Shown: positions 21,989 to 32,291 of the stretch, in pieces
How positions within the stretch are numbered: the stretch's first letter is position 1
How the letters are laid out: each line of letters opens with the position of its first letter
NCBI GenBank assembly: GCA_001510575.1
Contig: LNGK01000010.1
Span: 743,825 to 807,824 of the forward strand
DNA length: 64,000 bases
Reading direction: 5' to 3'
Origin: Knoxdaviesia capensis
Lineage: Eukaryota; Ascomycota; Sordariomycetes; Microascales; Gondwanamycetaceae
Translations under genes and position numbers: made by a program
The notes under the pieces: model-generated
The model's database searches: none
What the model was told of the DNA's origin: nothing
Seen by the model: the letters and a program-made list of their open reading frames with translations, nothing else

Positions 21989-23765
21989 CTACCGCCGAAT
22001 ATCCAAACTCGCCCGCGACGACGACTCAAAGCTCGGCCGCACCGAACTGCTCGAGCTGCGCCGCCGCCGCGCGCGCTGCTCGCCCGGATCCAGCGGATTC
22101 AGCCCCGTCGACCGCGCAAACAGGTTCAGGATGTCCGTCAGCGAAATGACTCCCGACAGCCGCCCCGACGAGTGCACGCCCGCCATCGTCGGCGTCAGCA
22201 CCGACGTGAACGTGGCCCCGGGCGACGGCGGCGCCGTGCCGGCCGCGGACACCGTCGGCGGCGTTGTGGCCGCCAGCGGGGCGGCGGTGGCCGACGGCGA
22301 CGTGGATAGCGCCGATGTGGCCGCCGGGACCAGCCCGTCGGGACCCGCCGGGTCCCCGATCCACATGCGGTGCGACTGCGTGGCCACCAGCTTGGCCACG
22401 GTGTGGGCGAGCGACGCCTCGGGCGTCACGTAGAACACGGGGAACGAGTCGCGGCCCTCGAACATGCCGCGCGACGACAGGATCACCGACAGGAAGGCAC
22501 TGCACGGCTTGTGCAGCAGCGGGGCGTTGGCGGCCGACGCCAGGTGCTTGACGTCGACGGTGGAGATGTTGCCGACCACGTTCGACGAGCTGTCGACCAC
22601 GGCCACGCTGGACAGGCCTTCGTTGTACATCAGGAGCAGGGCGTCGGTGAGGGGTTGGTGGATTCTGGTTTTTTTTTCGCGTATTAGTTGAAATACTACC
22701 CCCCGTTGTGGACCTCTTGAAGGTTGCCTTTCCGTGACAATGTCGTAGACTCACCCAACAGAGAGCACCTTTTTGCTGCCGATGCGCAGATCCCGCAGCG
22801 TCATGGCGTACATCTGCTCAATGGCCGGGAAGTTGGTGCCCTCGTTCCAGAAGAACTCCACCAGCCGCAGCTGCGTCAGGATGCCCACAATGGTATCCCC
22901 GCCGATCCCGCCACCCGGCGCCGTCACCAGCACGCGGTGCACGCCGCTGCCCAGCAGCTCGATGGCCTTGGCCACGGTCTCTTCCGAGTTCAGCCGCACC
23001 AGCGGCTCCTTGCGGCACAGAATCTGGATCTCGCGCAGGGTGATGCCGCGCGTGCGCGCAGCCGCAGATACAACCGCGGGGTCGTCGAGGCTGTCTTCCG
23101 ACGCTTGCGAGGCCGCGGCGGCCACAGCCGAGATGGCGGCGAATTGCTCGGCGGCGCGGTCGTCGTCGGGCTGGGCGAGGCCGACCACCACCAGCAGGTA
23201 CGACGTCAGGTCGGCGTAGTCAAACGTCGAGAGCGTGGGCGGGGTGGCCGAGGTGTCGCGGACGAGGACCACGTTTGCCGGCGAGCTGTTGATCAGGGCC
23301 TGGCAGGGTTTTTGTAGGTCAGCACACTGGCGTGCACCATGGAAGGAGAGGAGACCTCAGACAGCGACTTACCTTGGTGGCATCCTGCACGGTGGTCTCC
23401 ATATCCACATACTTGATGTCGTACTCGGCCGGCCCGTCAGCCAGCAGCTCGCCGACGGTCACGCCCCGCCAGTCGCGGTCGGCGAAGCGCGGGTTCGGCG
23501 TGCGGCTGGCGCGCGTCGGGTGGTTGAGCAGCAGGTCCTGCAGCGCGGCGTGGGTGAACGACGGGTGGCGCTGCTGCGTGCGCGGCGACGACGGGTTGCT
23601 GCGCAGGTTCTCGGCCAGCGACTGGCGGTGCGGGGGCACGATGTGCATGTTGCTGGCGGACGGAATGCGGCGCGGGCCGGAGCCCCCGGAGCCGGGGCCG
23701 CCGCCGCCGCCGCCGGCGCTGGCCAGGGCCTCGCGCGAGGCACTGTCACGGCGAGAGGGGTCCAT
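21989..23765 (-). CDS. SDS23: SDS23 family CBS-domain protein
   Basis: Homologue of fission yeast Sds23/Moc1 and yeast Sds23/Sds24, regulators of cell separation and nutrient signalling that inhibit PP2A-type phosphatase activity; related in build to AMPK gamma subunits. Three exons on the minus strand: 23373-23765, 22755-23299 and 21989-22664, 537 residues. The Ser/Pro/Gly-rich N-terminus (1-80) is followed by four CBS motifs: DWRGVTVGELLADGPAEYDIKYV, then RGITLREIQILCRKEPLVRL with HRVLVT and TIVGILTQLRLVEFFW, then IHQPLTDALLLMYNEGLSSV with VVDSSSNVVGNISTVDVKHL, and a last one broken by a long Ala/Thr/Ser/Pro-rich insert before LSGVISLTDILNLFARSTG. The C-tail is basic and serine-rich, a likely phosphorylation target. 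Confidence 0.92.
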
Positions 23766-26229
23766 GGGGCCGGTTTTCTTTTTGGGTTTGGGATGGGGTC
23801 GGCGAGCGAGATCGATACGTTGGGCTCGAAGCCACGGTCACGGACTCCCGGGGAGACGTTTCAACCGCCACAGAATGAAGCGATCACGGACCAATTGAGG
23901 GGCCAGATAAGATAAGAGAGAGGGCACCCGATAGGAGAGAGAATCGGCTGATGGTTCGGTTGTTGTATTTTCGGTAAGAGCGTGTTCGCCAGAGCAGAGA
24001 TGCAAAGCAGGACAGTTCGATGAACGGCAAAAAGTGACAAATTATGGGGAGATCAGGTTGATTTATGGGGAAGTGGGAATGATGGAGGAGAAGAAGAGGA
24101 AGAAAAAGCAGCGATGGGACACTCTCATACAAAAAGAAAGCGAAGAGCGGGGAGGGTTGCAGTTCGCAGTGAACAGCTGCCGCCAGCTGCCGACTCTGTT
24201 GCGGCTTCCCCATCGCGTGACGTCCCACGGCTTGGAAGGTGAAGAAGTCACTCTGAAGCCCAGCGTCGCAGGAAACAGTACATCCGCTGATCCCCGCCGT
24301 GGGCTGTTTTGCAGGCTTCCCGTGCCATCACAAGGCACATTCACCGCCAGCAACGCGGGGAGCCAGTTGTCGTATGTTGGTGCAGGAGGTCTGGAAGGTG
24401 CTATTTTTCCCGTTGCGCACATGCAGAATCCTGGCCGTGGGCTGATCTGGTGGGGAAGGGAAAGGATTCGTCAAAGTTGCTGATCGGGGCGGTGTAGGGT
24501 TGCTTAGGGTCCAGGCTGTGTTAGGCTTAGGGTTGGCGTCTCTGCTTTCACGTGGTGGGCGGTACCCCGCCATTGGTGCTGGACAGACAGGAAGGCCATA
24601 AAGGTGCACGCAAAACATGGTGATTGAACAGCCTGAGAAACGCGTTCGAGTGAGTCTTCTTGTGACGGCGGATTTCAGTATATTGGCCCCCCCTGGAAGA
24701 TTAATTGCGGTCATCTCATGTGCGGCTGGCCTTGTCCAGGTGATTGGCTCGGACACGTCGATAATGTAACATGCTACGTGAAGTCACTGCCAGAAATTGC
24801 TGTAAGGCAGACATTGCACCACCACTCAAGCCTTCGGGAAATATCGTGACTTTGAGAAACTCTCTGTTGATTACGATCAGCTAACGAGCATGATCTTTTA
24901 CTCGCAGATCAGAGATTCAGATAACTGACGCTGTGATAACGATAAGCTCCGGAGACAAGACCGTCGACTGTCCATTGCTCCTTCCTCGCTCACAGGCAGC
25001 AACCACAACGGCAGGTGCATCCATCCCACCAGGACACGAGCAGCCCCGCCAAAAATAGCAGCAACCGGTGCAGGAACTTGGGGCTCCTGCCAGCTTTTTT
25101 TCTCGCTAGATGCATATCGATAACAACTTTTTTTTCCTCCTTCGCTCCTTCCCTGTGTTATCTCGCCCCGCGTCACAAGAAAAAAAAAAACACACACACA
25201 CAAAATCCAGCCCGCCAAAATTAAAATCTTTTAAATTTTTTTTTTTACCTTCTCTCATCCTGTTTATTTTTCTTCTTCTCTATTTATTTTCTTTACTCTC
25301 GATTATTACGAGACTCATCCGCAGGATTTGTTACCACCAGTGTTAGTATTTATTCTGAAAATTCACATCTTCACTGCTGTATTTGTGCCTTGTGTTTATT
25401 TTCCGTCCTAACGGTTTCTAGAGCCTGTGATTATTCCAGCCAAATTGTTTTGGTTTTTTTTTTGATAGTCCCCACTCCCCCTCCAAAAAAGCCCCCCGCT
25501 CAACTTTTCTTTTCTTCGTCCCTTTATACTTTTTTTTTTTGGCTTCTTGTGTTCCTTAAAAAAAAGGTGAGCTCTTCTCTCTTTTTCCTCCTCGTTCCGA
25601 TTTCTTTTCCCTCTCTACACCTCTCTTTTCGTGTCTGCTTTTCACGATCTTCCGAGTTGTGAGTGTTTGCCCGCTGTCTTGCCCTGCTTCGTCTTTCACC
25701 CCTCAATCTTCAATCTCCCCACTACAAAGGATAACGACCAGGGGACAAAAGCAGAGTGTATCTGGCCTGACTGATTATCCTGCTTCTAATCTTCCTTTTG
25801 CTATCCTATTTGCCTCTGCCTCATTGTCTTTACTTATCGTGCCTGGAAACTAACGTGCCATATCTGGAATCAACTAGGTGAACGAGTGGGCTCTTACAAA
25901 AAAAAGGAGCATCCCATTCCGTCGTTCTTCCCCTTCTGACGCTCAATTCATCCTCCAAGGCGGGGTTATTTCCTGTCTCGAACACTGTCCTCAAACCCGC
26001 CTCAGACCGAACCCGCGACGTCCGAGATTTTTGAAATTCCCGGTCTCGCCGACGACGCCCCCCGAATCGACTCCGTCTCATCGGAGCCGGACGTGTCGCA
26101 CTTTTGCAAAGTCAAACTCGTCGCACAAGCACCTGCCTGCTCGACAAACGCGCGACTCTCGCTTCGGAGAGATCCTCCAGTCTTTTTTCTTGCAACATCT
26201 CGTAACCAAACGTCTCCGATAACCAAAAA
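23766..26229. promoter_or_regulatory. Divergent promoter region SDS23 / karyopherin
   Basis: 2.46 kb. A cluster of TTAGGG-like words at 24491-24536 (TAGGGTT, CTTAGGGT, GTTAGGC, CTTAGGGTT), an inverted CCAAT (ATTGG) at 24743-24747, and T/C-rich sequence from about 25080 to 26220 that is probably the leader and core promoter of the karyopherin gene. No coding region recognised. Confidence 0.55.
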
Positions 26230-29200
26230 ATGTCTCTGCTGCCCCCCGACATTCATGCGGAGCTCGATGAGCTGCTGCAAGCTCTTCAGTCACCCGATAA
26301 CTCGGTGCGGTCCATGGCCGAGGAGCACCTCACCAACAACTGGACAAACACCCGCCCGGAGATGCTCCTGATGGGCTTGGCTGAAAAGATCGAGCCGCCG
26401 TCTCCCGAACTTGTAAGGGGTTCTTTTTCCTTTTTTTTCTTCTCTTTTTTTTTCCTTCTCTTTTTTTTTTCCTTCTGTGGTTTGCCTCATTTCTATAGGA
26501 CTTTCCTTTTCTGTTTATTGACCGCACCGCAATGCGCTCTTGCTAACACTGTGTTTCTCTGCCAGACCCGTTCTTTCTCCGCCCTTCTTTTCCGCCGCAT
26601 TGCGTCGAGAACTCGCAAGGACGCCAACGGCAACCACGTTGAGATCTTCATTTCGCTGAATGTCGACGAGGCCGCGGCCATCCGCAACAAGCTGCTGCAG
26701 TCGCTGGTTTCCGAGACCCAGCGCAACGTCGCCAACCAGATCAGCGACGCCGTGGCCGAGCTTGCCCGGCAGTACGTCGAGGATGGTGAGTTTATATCTC
26801 TTTCTTTTCCCTCCTTTCCCCCCTTTCCCTCTTCTCCCTAGTTTCCAGGTCTGACACCCACTAACAACCTCCCACCAACAGAGGCTAAGAGCTGGCCTGA
26901 ACTTCTGACCGGCCTCTTCGGCCTCAGCATGTCTAACGATGCGCTGATCCGCTCGTCGGCCTACCGAATCTTTGCCGCCACTCCCGCCATCATCCGCGGC
27001 CAGAGCGACTCGGACATTGCCGCTGCTTTCAGCAAGGGATTCCAGGATGAATCCGTCCACGTCCGCCTCGTGGCCATGGAGGCCTTTGCCGCGTTTTTCG
27101 CCAGCCTGAAGAAGCAGTCGCAGGCCAAGTACTTCTCGCTCGTCCCCGAAATCCTCAACATCCTGCCCCCCATCAAGGATTCTCAGAACGACGAGGATCT
27201 CAGCAAGGCGCTGCTGTGCCTCATCGACCTTGCCGAGATCAGCCCGCGTATGTTCAAGCAACTCTTCCACAACCTGGTGGTGTTTAGCATCTCCGTCATT
27301 CAGGATAAGGACCTGGAAAGCTCGACTCGCCAGGTTGCTCTCGAGCTGCTCGTGGCTTTTGCCGACTACGCCCCTTCCATGTGCCGCAAGGACCCGTCAT
27401 ACACCAATGACATGGTTACCCAGTGCCTCAGCCTGATGACCGACATTGATAACGACGATGACATCAACGAGTGGCTGGAGTCTGACAACACCGATTCCGA
27501 CGACTCGGACACCAACCACGTTGCCGGCGAGCAGGCTCTTGACCGCCTGGCCACCCGTCTCGGTGGTGGCACCATTCTCGCCCCGATTTTCAACTGGCTA
27601 CCGCGTATGATGCAGTCGCTTGCTTGGCGCGACCGCCATGCTGCCCTGATGGCCATCTCGGCCATTGCCGAGGGCTGCCGCGACCTCATGCTCGGCGAGC
27701 TGAGCCAGGTCCTGGACCTCGTCATCCCCGCTCTGTCTGACCCGCACCCGCGCGTGCGCTGGGCCGGCTGCAATGCGCTCGGCCAGATGAGCAGCGACTT
27801 TGCTCCTCAGATGCAAACCGATTTCCACGAGCGCATTCTGACTGCCCTGATCCCCGTCATGGAGAGCCCCGAGGACCGTGTCAAGTGCCACGCCGCCGCC
27901 GCACTGGTCAACTTTTGCGAGGCGGCCGAGAAGGAGGTGCTCGAGCCGTACCTCGGCAATCTGCTGTCGCATCTCTTCAACCTACTGAGTAGCAAGCGGT
28001 ACGTTCAGGAGCAGGCGCTCTCGACCATTGCCACCATTGCGGACCAGGCCGAAGCCACGTTCGCCAAATTCTACGACACCCTGATGCCTGTGCTGGTCAA
28101 TGTTCTCCGCGCCGAGACCGAGAAGGAAAACCGCATTGTCCGCGCCAAGGCCATGGAGTGCGCCACGCTGATCGCCCTGGCTGTCGGCCGCCAGCGTATG
28201 GGCCAGGACGCCCTCATGCTGGTCGATCTCCTGGGCACGATCCAGGCGGGCATCACGGATGAGGACGATCCGCAGGCCCAGTACCTGCTTCAGTGCTGGG
28301 GCCGCATGTGCCGCGTTCTCGAGGGCGACTTCCTGCCGTACCTGCCCAGCGTCATGCCTTCACTGCTCAAGACTGCTAGCGCCAAGGCCGACATCAAGTT
28401 CCTCGAGGACGACGAGGATATCGACGAGATGGAGAAGCAGGAGGGATGGGATCTCATGCCCATCAAGGGCAAGATGCTCGGCATCCGGACCAGCACGATG
28501 GAAGACAAGCGTATGGCGATTGAGCTCCTGACCGTGTACGCTGAGGTCCTGGGCGCCCATTTTGCGCAGTACGTCCCTGACATCATGACTAGCATCGCTC
28601 TGCCGGGTCTGATGTTCTATTTCCACGACCCCGTTCGCTACATGTCGGCCCGCCTGGTGCCGCAGCTTCTGGCGTCGATCAAGGCGGCTTTCGGCAGCCC
28701 TTCAAACGAACTCGCCGCCATGTGGGCCGAGGCCCTGCCCAAGCTCCTGGAGGTTCTCAAGGCCGACCCTGCTATTGACACGCTCGCCGAGATGTACCAG
28801 TGCTTCTACGAGTCTATGGAGGTCGTTGGAGCCAACAGCCTCACCCCCGAGCACATGCAGCTGTTTATGGCGGCTGCGGCGGACGCGCTCGATGATTACA
28901 AGGACCGCGTCAAGCAGCGGGCCGAGGACCGGGTCGGGGTTACCGCGGACGAGGTTGAGGACGATGCTGATGAGCTCCTCATGGCGATTGAGGACGACCA
29001 GATGCTCCTGTCGGACATGAACAAGGCGTTCCATGTCATCTTCAAACACTACCACACGGCATTCCTTCCGGCGTGGGAGCGGCTGATTCCCACCTACGAG
29101 GAGTTCCTGGCATCGACCGACCCCACGCAGCGTCAGTGGGGCATCTGCATCCTCGACGACGTGCTCGAGTTCTGCGGTGCCGACAGCATCCGCTATGCCA

Positions 29201-29847
29201 ACTACATCACGCAGCCGCTGCTGACGGGCATCAGCGACGCGTCGCCGGCGATCCGCCAGGCGGCAGCCTACGGAGTCGGAGTGGCCGCGCAGTACGGCGG
29301 CGAGGCGTGGTCGCAGTTTGTGGCCGGCACGGTGCCGACGCTGTTCCAGGTGATGGCGCTGCCGGATGCGCGCAAGGAGGACAACGTGTTCGCGACGGAG
29401 AACGCCTGCGCGGCGGTGGCCAAGATCCTGCACTACAACTCGGCCCACGTGGCGGATGTGCAGGCCGTGGCCGGCCGGTGGGTCGAGACGTTGCCGGTGA
29501 CCAACGACGAGGAGGCGGCGCCGTTTGTGTATGCCTACCTGACGGAGTTAATTGAGAAGTAAGTCTGCTGTGTATCTGTTTATTTGAGACTGTCCCTGTA
29601 CTAACCTCACTCTCACTCTCTCTCTCTCTCTCTCAATAGGGGTCATCCCTCCGTGGTTAGCCAGCCCTCGCTGGTGTTCCTGAACGTTGCCCAGGCGCTG
29701 AGCGCGGACGTGCTGCAGGGCCAGGCGGCCGGCCGGGTCACGGCGGCCACCAAGAACCTGCTGATCTCGGCGCAAGTCGATGCGGCGCCTTTGCTGCAGC
29801 AGTTCACGCCTCAGGTGCAGCAGCGGATCATGGCGTACTTTAGCTAG
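26230..29847 (+). CDS. PSE1: Karyopherin beta-3 (Pse1/Kap121, importin-5 family)
   Basis: Nuclear import receptor that carries ribosomal proteins, histones and transcription factors through the nuclear pore in a Ran-GTP dependent way. Four exons: 26230-26412, 26566-26785, 26882-29558 and 29640-29847, 1095 residues (yeast Kap121 is 1089). Built of HEAT repeats throughout; family marks include FSALLFRRIASRTRKD near the N-terminus, SWPELLTGLFG, the acidic loop DIDNDDDINEWLESDNTDSD around residue 330, WRDRHAALMAISAIAEGC, HPRVRWAGCNALGQMSSDFA, EDDEDIDEMEKQEGWDLMPI, and the C-terminal QRQWGICILDDVLEFCG with SDASPAIRQAAAYGVGVAAQ. The start is the first ATG after a pyrimidine-rich leader. Codon use is less GC-extreme than that of the metabolic neighbours, as expected for a highly expressed housekeeping gene. 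Confidence 0.96.
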
Positions 29848-30377
29848 TTCTCTCCTTTTTCCCTTTTTTTTTTTGACGTTGCTTCGCTTCGTTTCCTTTT
29901 TCCTCTCTAATTCCACTCTCGTTTTTTTTTTCTCAATTGCCTTTCCTTTTGTTTGAAATTTGTCCCATGCCCCCCCCCCCTTTTTTTGTCGTTCTGTGCT
30001 TTGCTTTTGCTGGACGGAGGTAGTTTACGGTGTACTTTTGCGGTTGCTTTTATCCGTTGTGTTTGTTCTCCCGTAGAGGAATGTTTTGAATGAACATTGG
30101 AAGTTCGTCTCTTCTCTATTTTCTCATCCTACAATGTGTTGGGGCTGTGTCCTCTCCTCTCCTCTCTCTCTCTGTCTCTCCCTGGTTGACTTTCTTCTTC
30201 GTGACATATTCCTTTGCGTGTCTGTCCCCCCTTTTTCTCGGAGTTTGTATCGATTTTTGAGTTTGATCTCTTTTTTTTTGGCCTTAGGGGTCCTCTTATT
30301 TCTGATGAATAGGATTGAACGTTGGCGGGTTTCCTTCAATCTTGTGTTGAGTCGTGATGTCGTGATGTCATGGGCAT

Positions 30378-30397
30378 CTTAGGGTTACAACCCTAAG
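30378..30397. promoter_or_regulatory. Palindromic telobox pair
   Basis: CTTAGGGTT, two-base spacer AC, AACCCTAAG: perfect nine-base arms, each containing one telomere unit. It could bind a dimer of a Myb-type telomere-repeat factor, or be part of a 3' end signal of the karyopherin gene. The function is inference. Confidence 0.6.
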
Positions 30398-30856
30398 TAT
30401 AACCTGAGCTGGAAGGATCAAAGGCTACTGGGTAACGAGGGGTGGTGTGTTTAGAGAGAGACAACCAGGGCAGAGATGTGCTCGTGTGTGGAAGACTTGG
30501 GGACTTATCGTGCCAGATGGACGATGCTAACACGTGGTGAGTCGATGTTCCTCTGAAGCCAACCTCCCATCTAGGTCTATGATCTGACTGCCACCGAGAA
30601 TCACCACGAGCCACGCTTCCCGGTGCCACACACGCCTAGAATACACTGTGTGCCCACACTTCCAGACATATCCTACGAAAAGTCACACAACACAAACGCC
30701 TAACCCTAACGCCGTGGGTCAGTTACCCCCGCCCGGGTATCTGCATGCGTTGCTCACACACAAGCGGCCGGCCAGCAGCCAACAGCTAGTTCGTCCAGGG
30801 AAGCAGAAAGCCGCGGGGGAAGTTACGTCCGCGGAGGGGGGACAACACCACTGTAC

Positions 30857-30860
<4 letters not shown>

Positions 30861-30887
<27 letters not shown>
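30861..30887. repeat. (GT)n microsatellite
   Basis: Pure GT tract, 27 bases, about 1.4 kb upstream of the WC-1 homologue. Confidence 0.9.
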
Positions 30888-30889
<2 letters not shown>

Positions 30890-32291
30890 TGGATGCACAC
30901 ACGTGCTGGGCATTGTACGGAGAGGTTGGGGATGGGTGTGCGGGGACGGGGAGGGAGAGAGGGGGAAGGGGGGGGACTGTGGATGCTGCGGCGTAAACCC
31001 GGGGTGCACGGGGGGTTTTGGTGAGAGGGCGGAAGGGGGCAGCGGTGGGTGTGCAGCAGACTCAAGTGTGTACTCTGGAGAGAGGCGGGGATGTGAGATA
31101 CCACGGTCTTGAGGTGTTCGCTCACGAGGCCCGTGGTGTGGGCATTGGATACGAGAGTCAAAAAGGCAGTGGTTGGTTGGCTGACTGCCGGCAAACGCTC
31201 AATCAGCTTCTTTCGCACATGGCATGGGTCTGTGAAGAATGTGCGTGCAGTCCACCGACGTGCAGACCCAGCAACGGACACACACACACACGCCCGCCCG
31301 TGTTTTCCCTGTCCACCGTCCCACGACGTCCCGGCCGCCCACTGTGCGCTCCCGCCGCGGATGCACGCAGCCGGGGCCAGGACCCAAGAGGAAACGCAGA
31401 GAACGGCAGAACCAGCAGGAAGCCAGAAGGGGTGGGGAGGACGGGGACTGAAGAGAGGGAGTGGGGACAGATTAGGAGTCAGAGGGGAAACAGGCAGAGA
31501 CGTTGGCCCCGCTCTTGTGTGGTGGTGGCGGTTACACGGCGTTGGGAGGTAACGGGGGGACAGAGAGAGAGAGAGACAAGAGAAGTGTGAGAGGAGAGAA
31601 GAGGAGAGGGGAGGGGAACAACACCAGGTAAGTGGGTGAGAGAGGGGAGAAAGAAGAGCGTGTGAGATGGCCAGACGGAAACAAAGACACGGAGCACAGG
31701 ATGCAGGATACACACATGATGGCCAAAGGCAGCGGGCTGCACAGAGTATGACCCCGGAGGCAAGAAGTATGCGGCGACCCGGTGGTGTCTTGTTTTCGTG
31801 TGCGCAGTACGCAAGTGTGGGCATTTCTCTTTCTCTCTCTTGTTTCTCTGTTGTCGTTGGTCTCTGGTCGCTCTTTGTGGGACCTTGGGGTGAAGTTGCC
31901 TCCGTCCACCTTCATCTCCTGCTCCTCTCCTCCTTGTTGGCATACACTTCTTCGTTGGCCGGTACGGTGCGAATTCTTGATACGCCAAGAGAGAGACAGA
32001 GAGAAAGGCTGGATGAGGGTTTTGCTCGCTGGGTCTGTGTGAAACGCGTGGTTGGCTCGAGATATCTCTCCCGGTTCTTCAGTGCCGAGGTGCGTGGTTG
32101 TTCCGTGGTTTTCCGTCCCGAAGAGAGGGAGAGACTGGTGAGAGGGCGGAGCGCAAGACCAACGGATCGCGAGAGACCGGCTGCAGCTACGACCACCCAC
32201 GGCGACTCCGAGCACACCGCATCTCCTCTCGAACCGCCGGGACACCGGACCTTCCGAGGCCGGACCCCATCTATCCCGCCGTCCCGCCACC

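Larger units (their letters stand above)
29848..32291. promoter_or_regulatory. Intergenic region: karyopherin 3' end and WC-1 promoter
   Basis: 2.44 kb. T-rich 3' UTR first, then a palindrome of two TTAGGG-type motifs (30378-30397), a CCCTAACCCTAAC-like word near 30700, a (GT)n tract at 30861-30887, and long G/A-rich stretches with GA runs (31560-31620) up to the WC-1 homologue. Long overlapping reading frames here reflect GC/GA-rich composition rather than genes. Confidence 0.6.
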
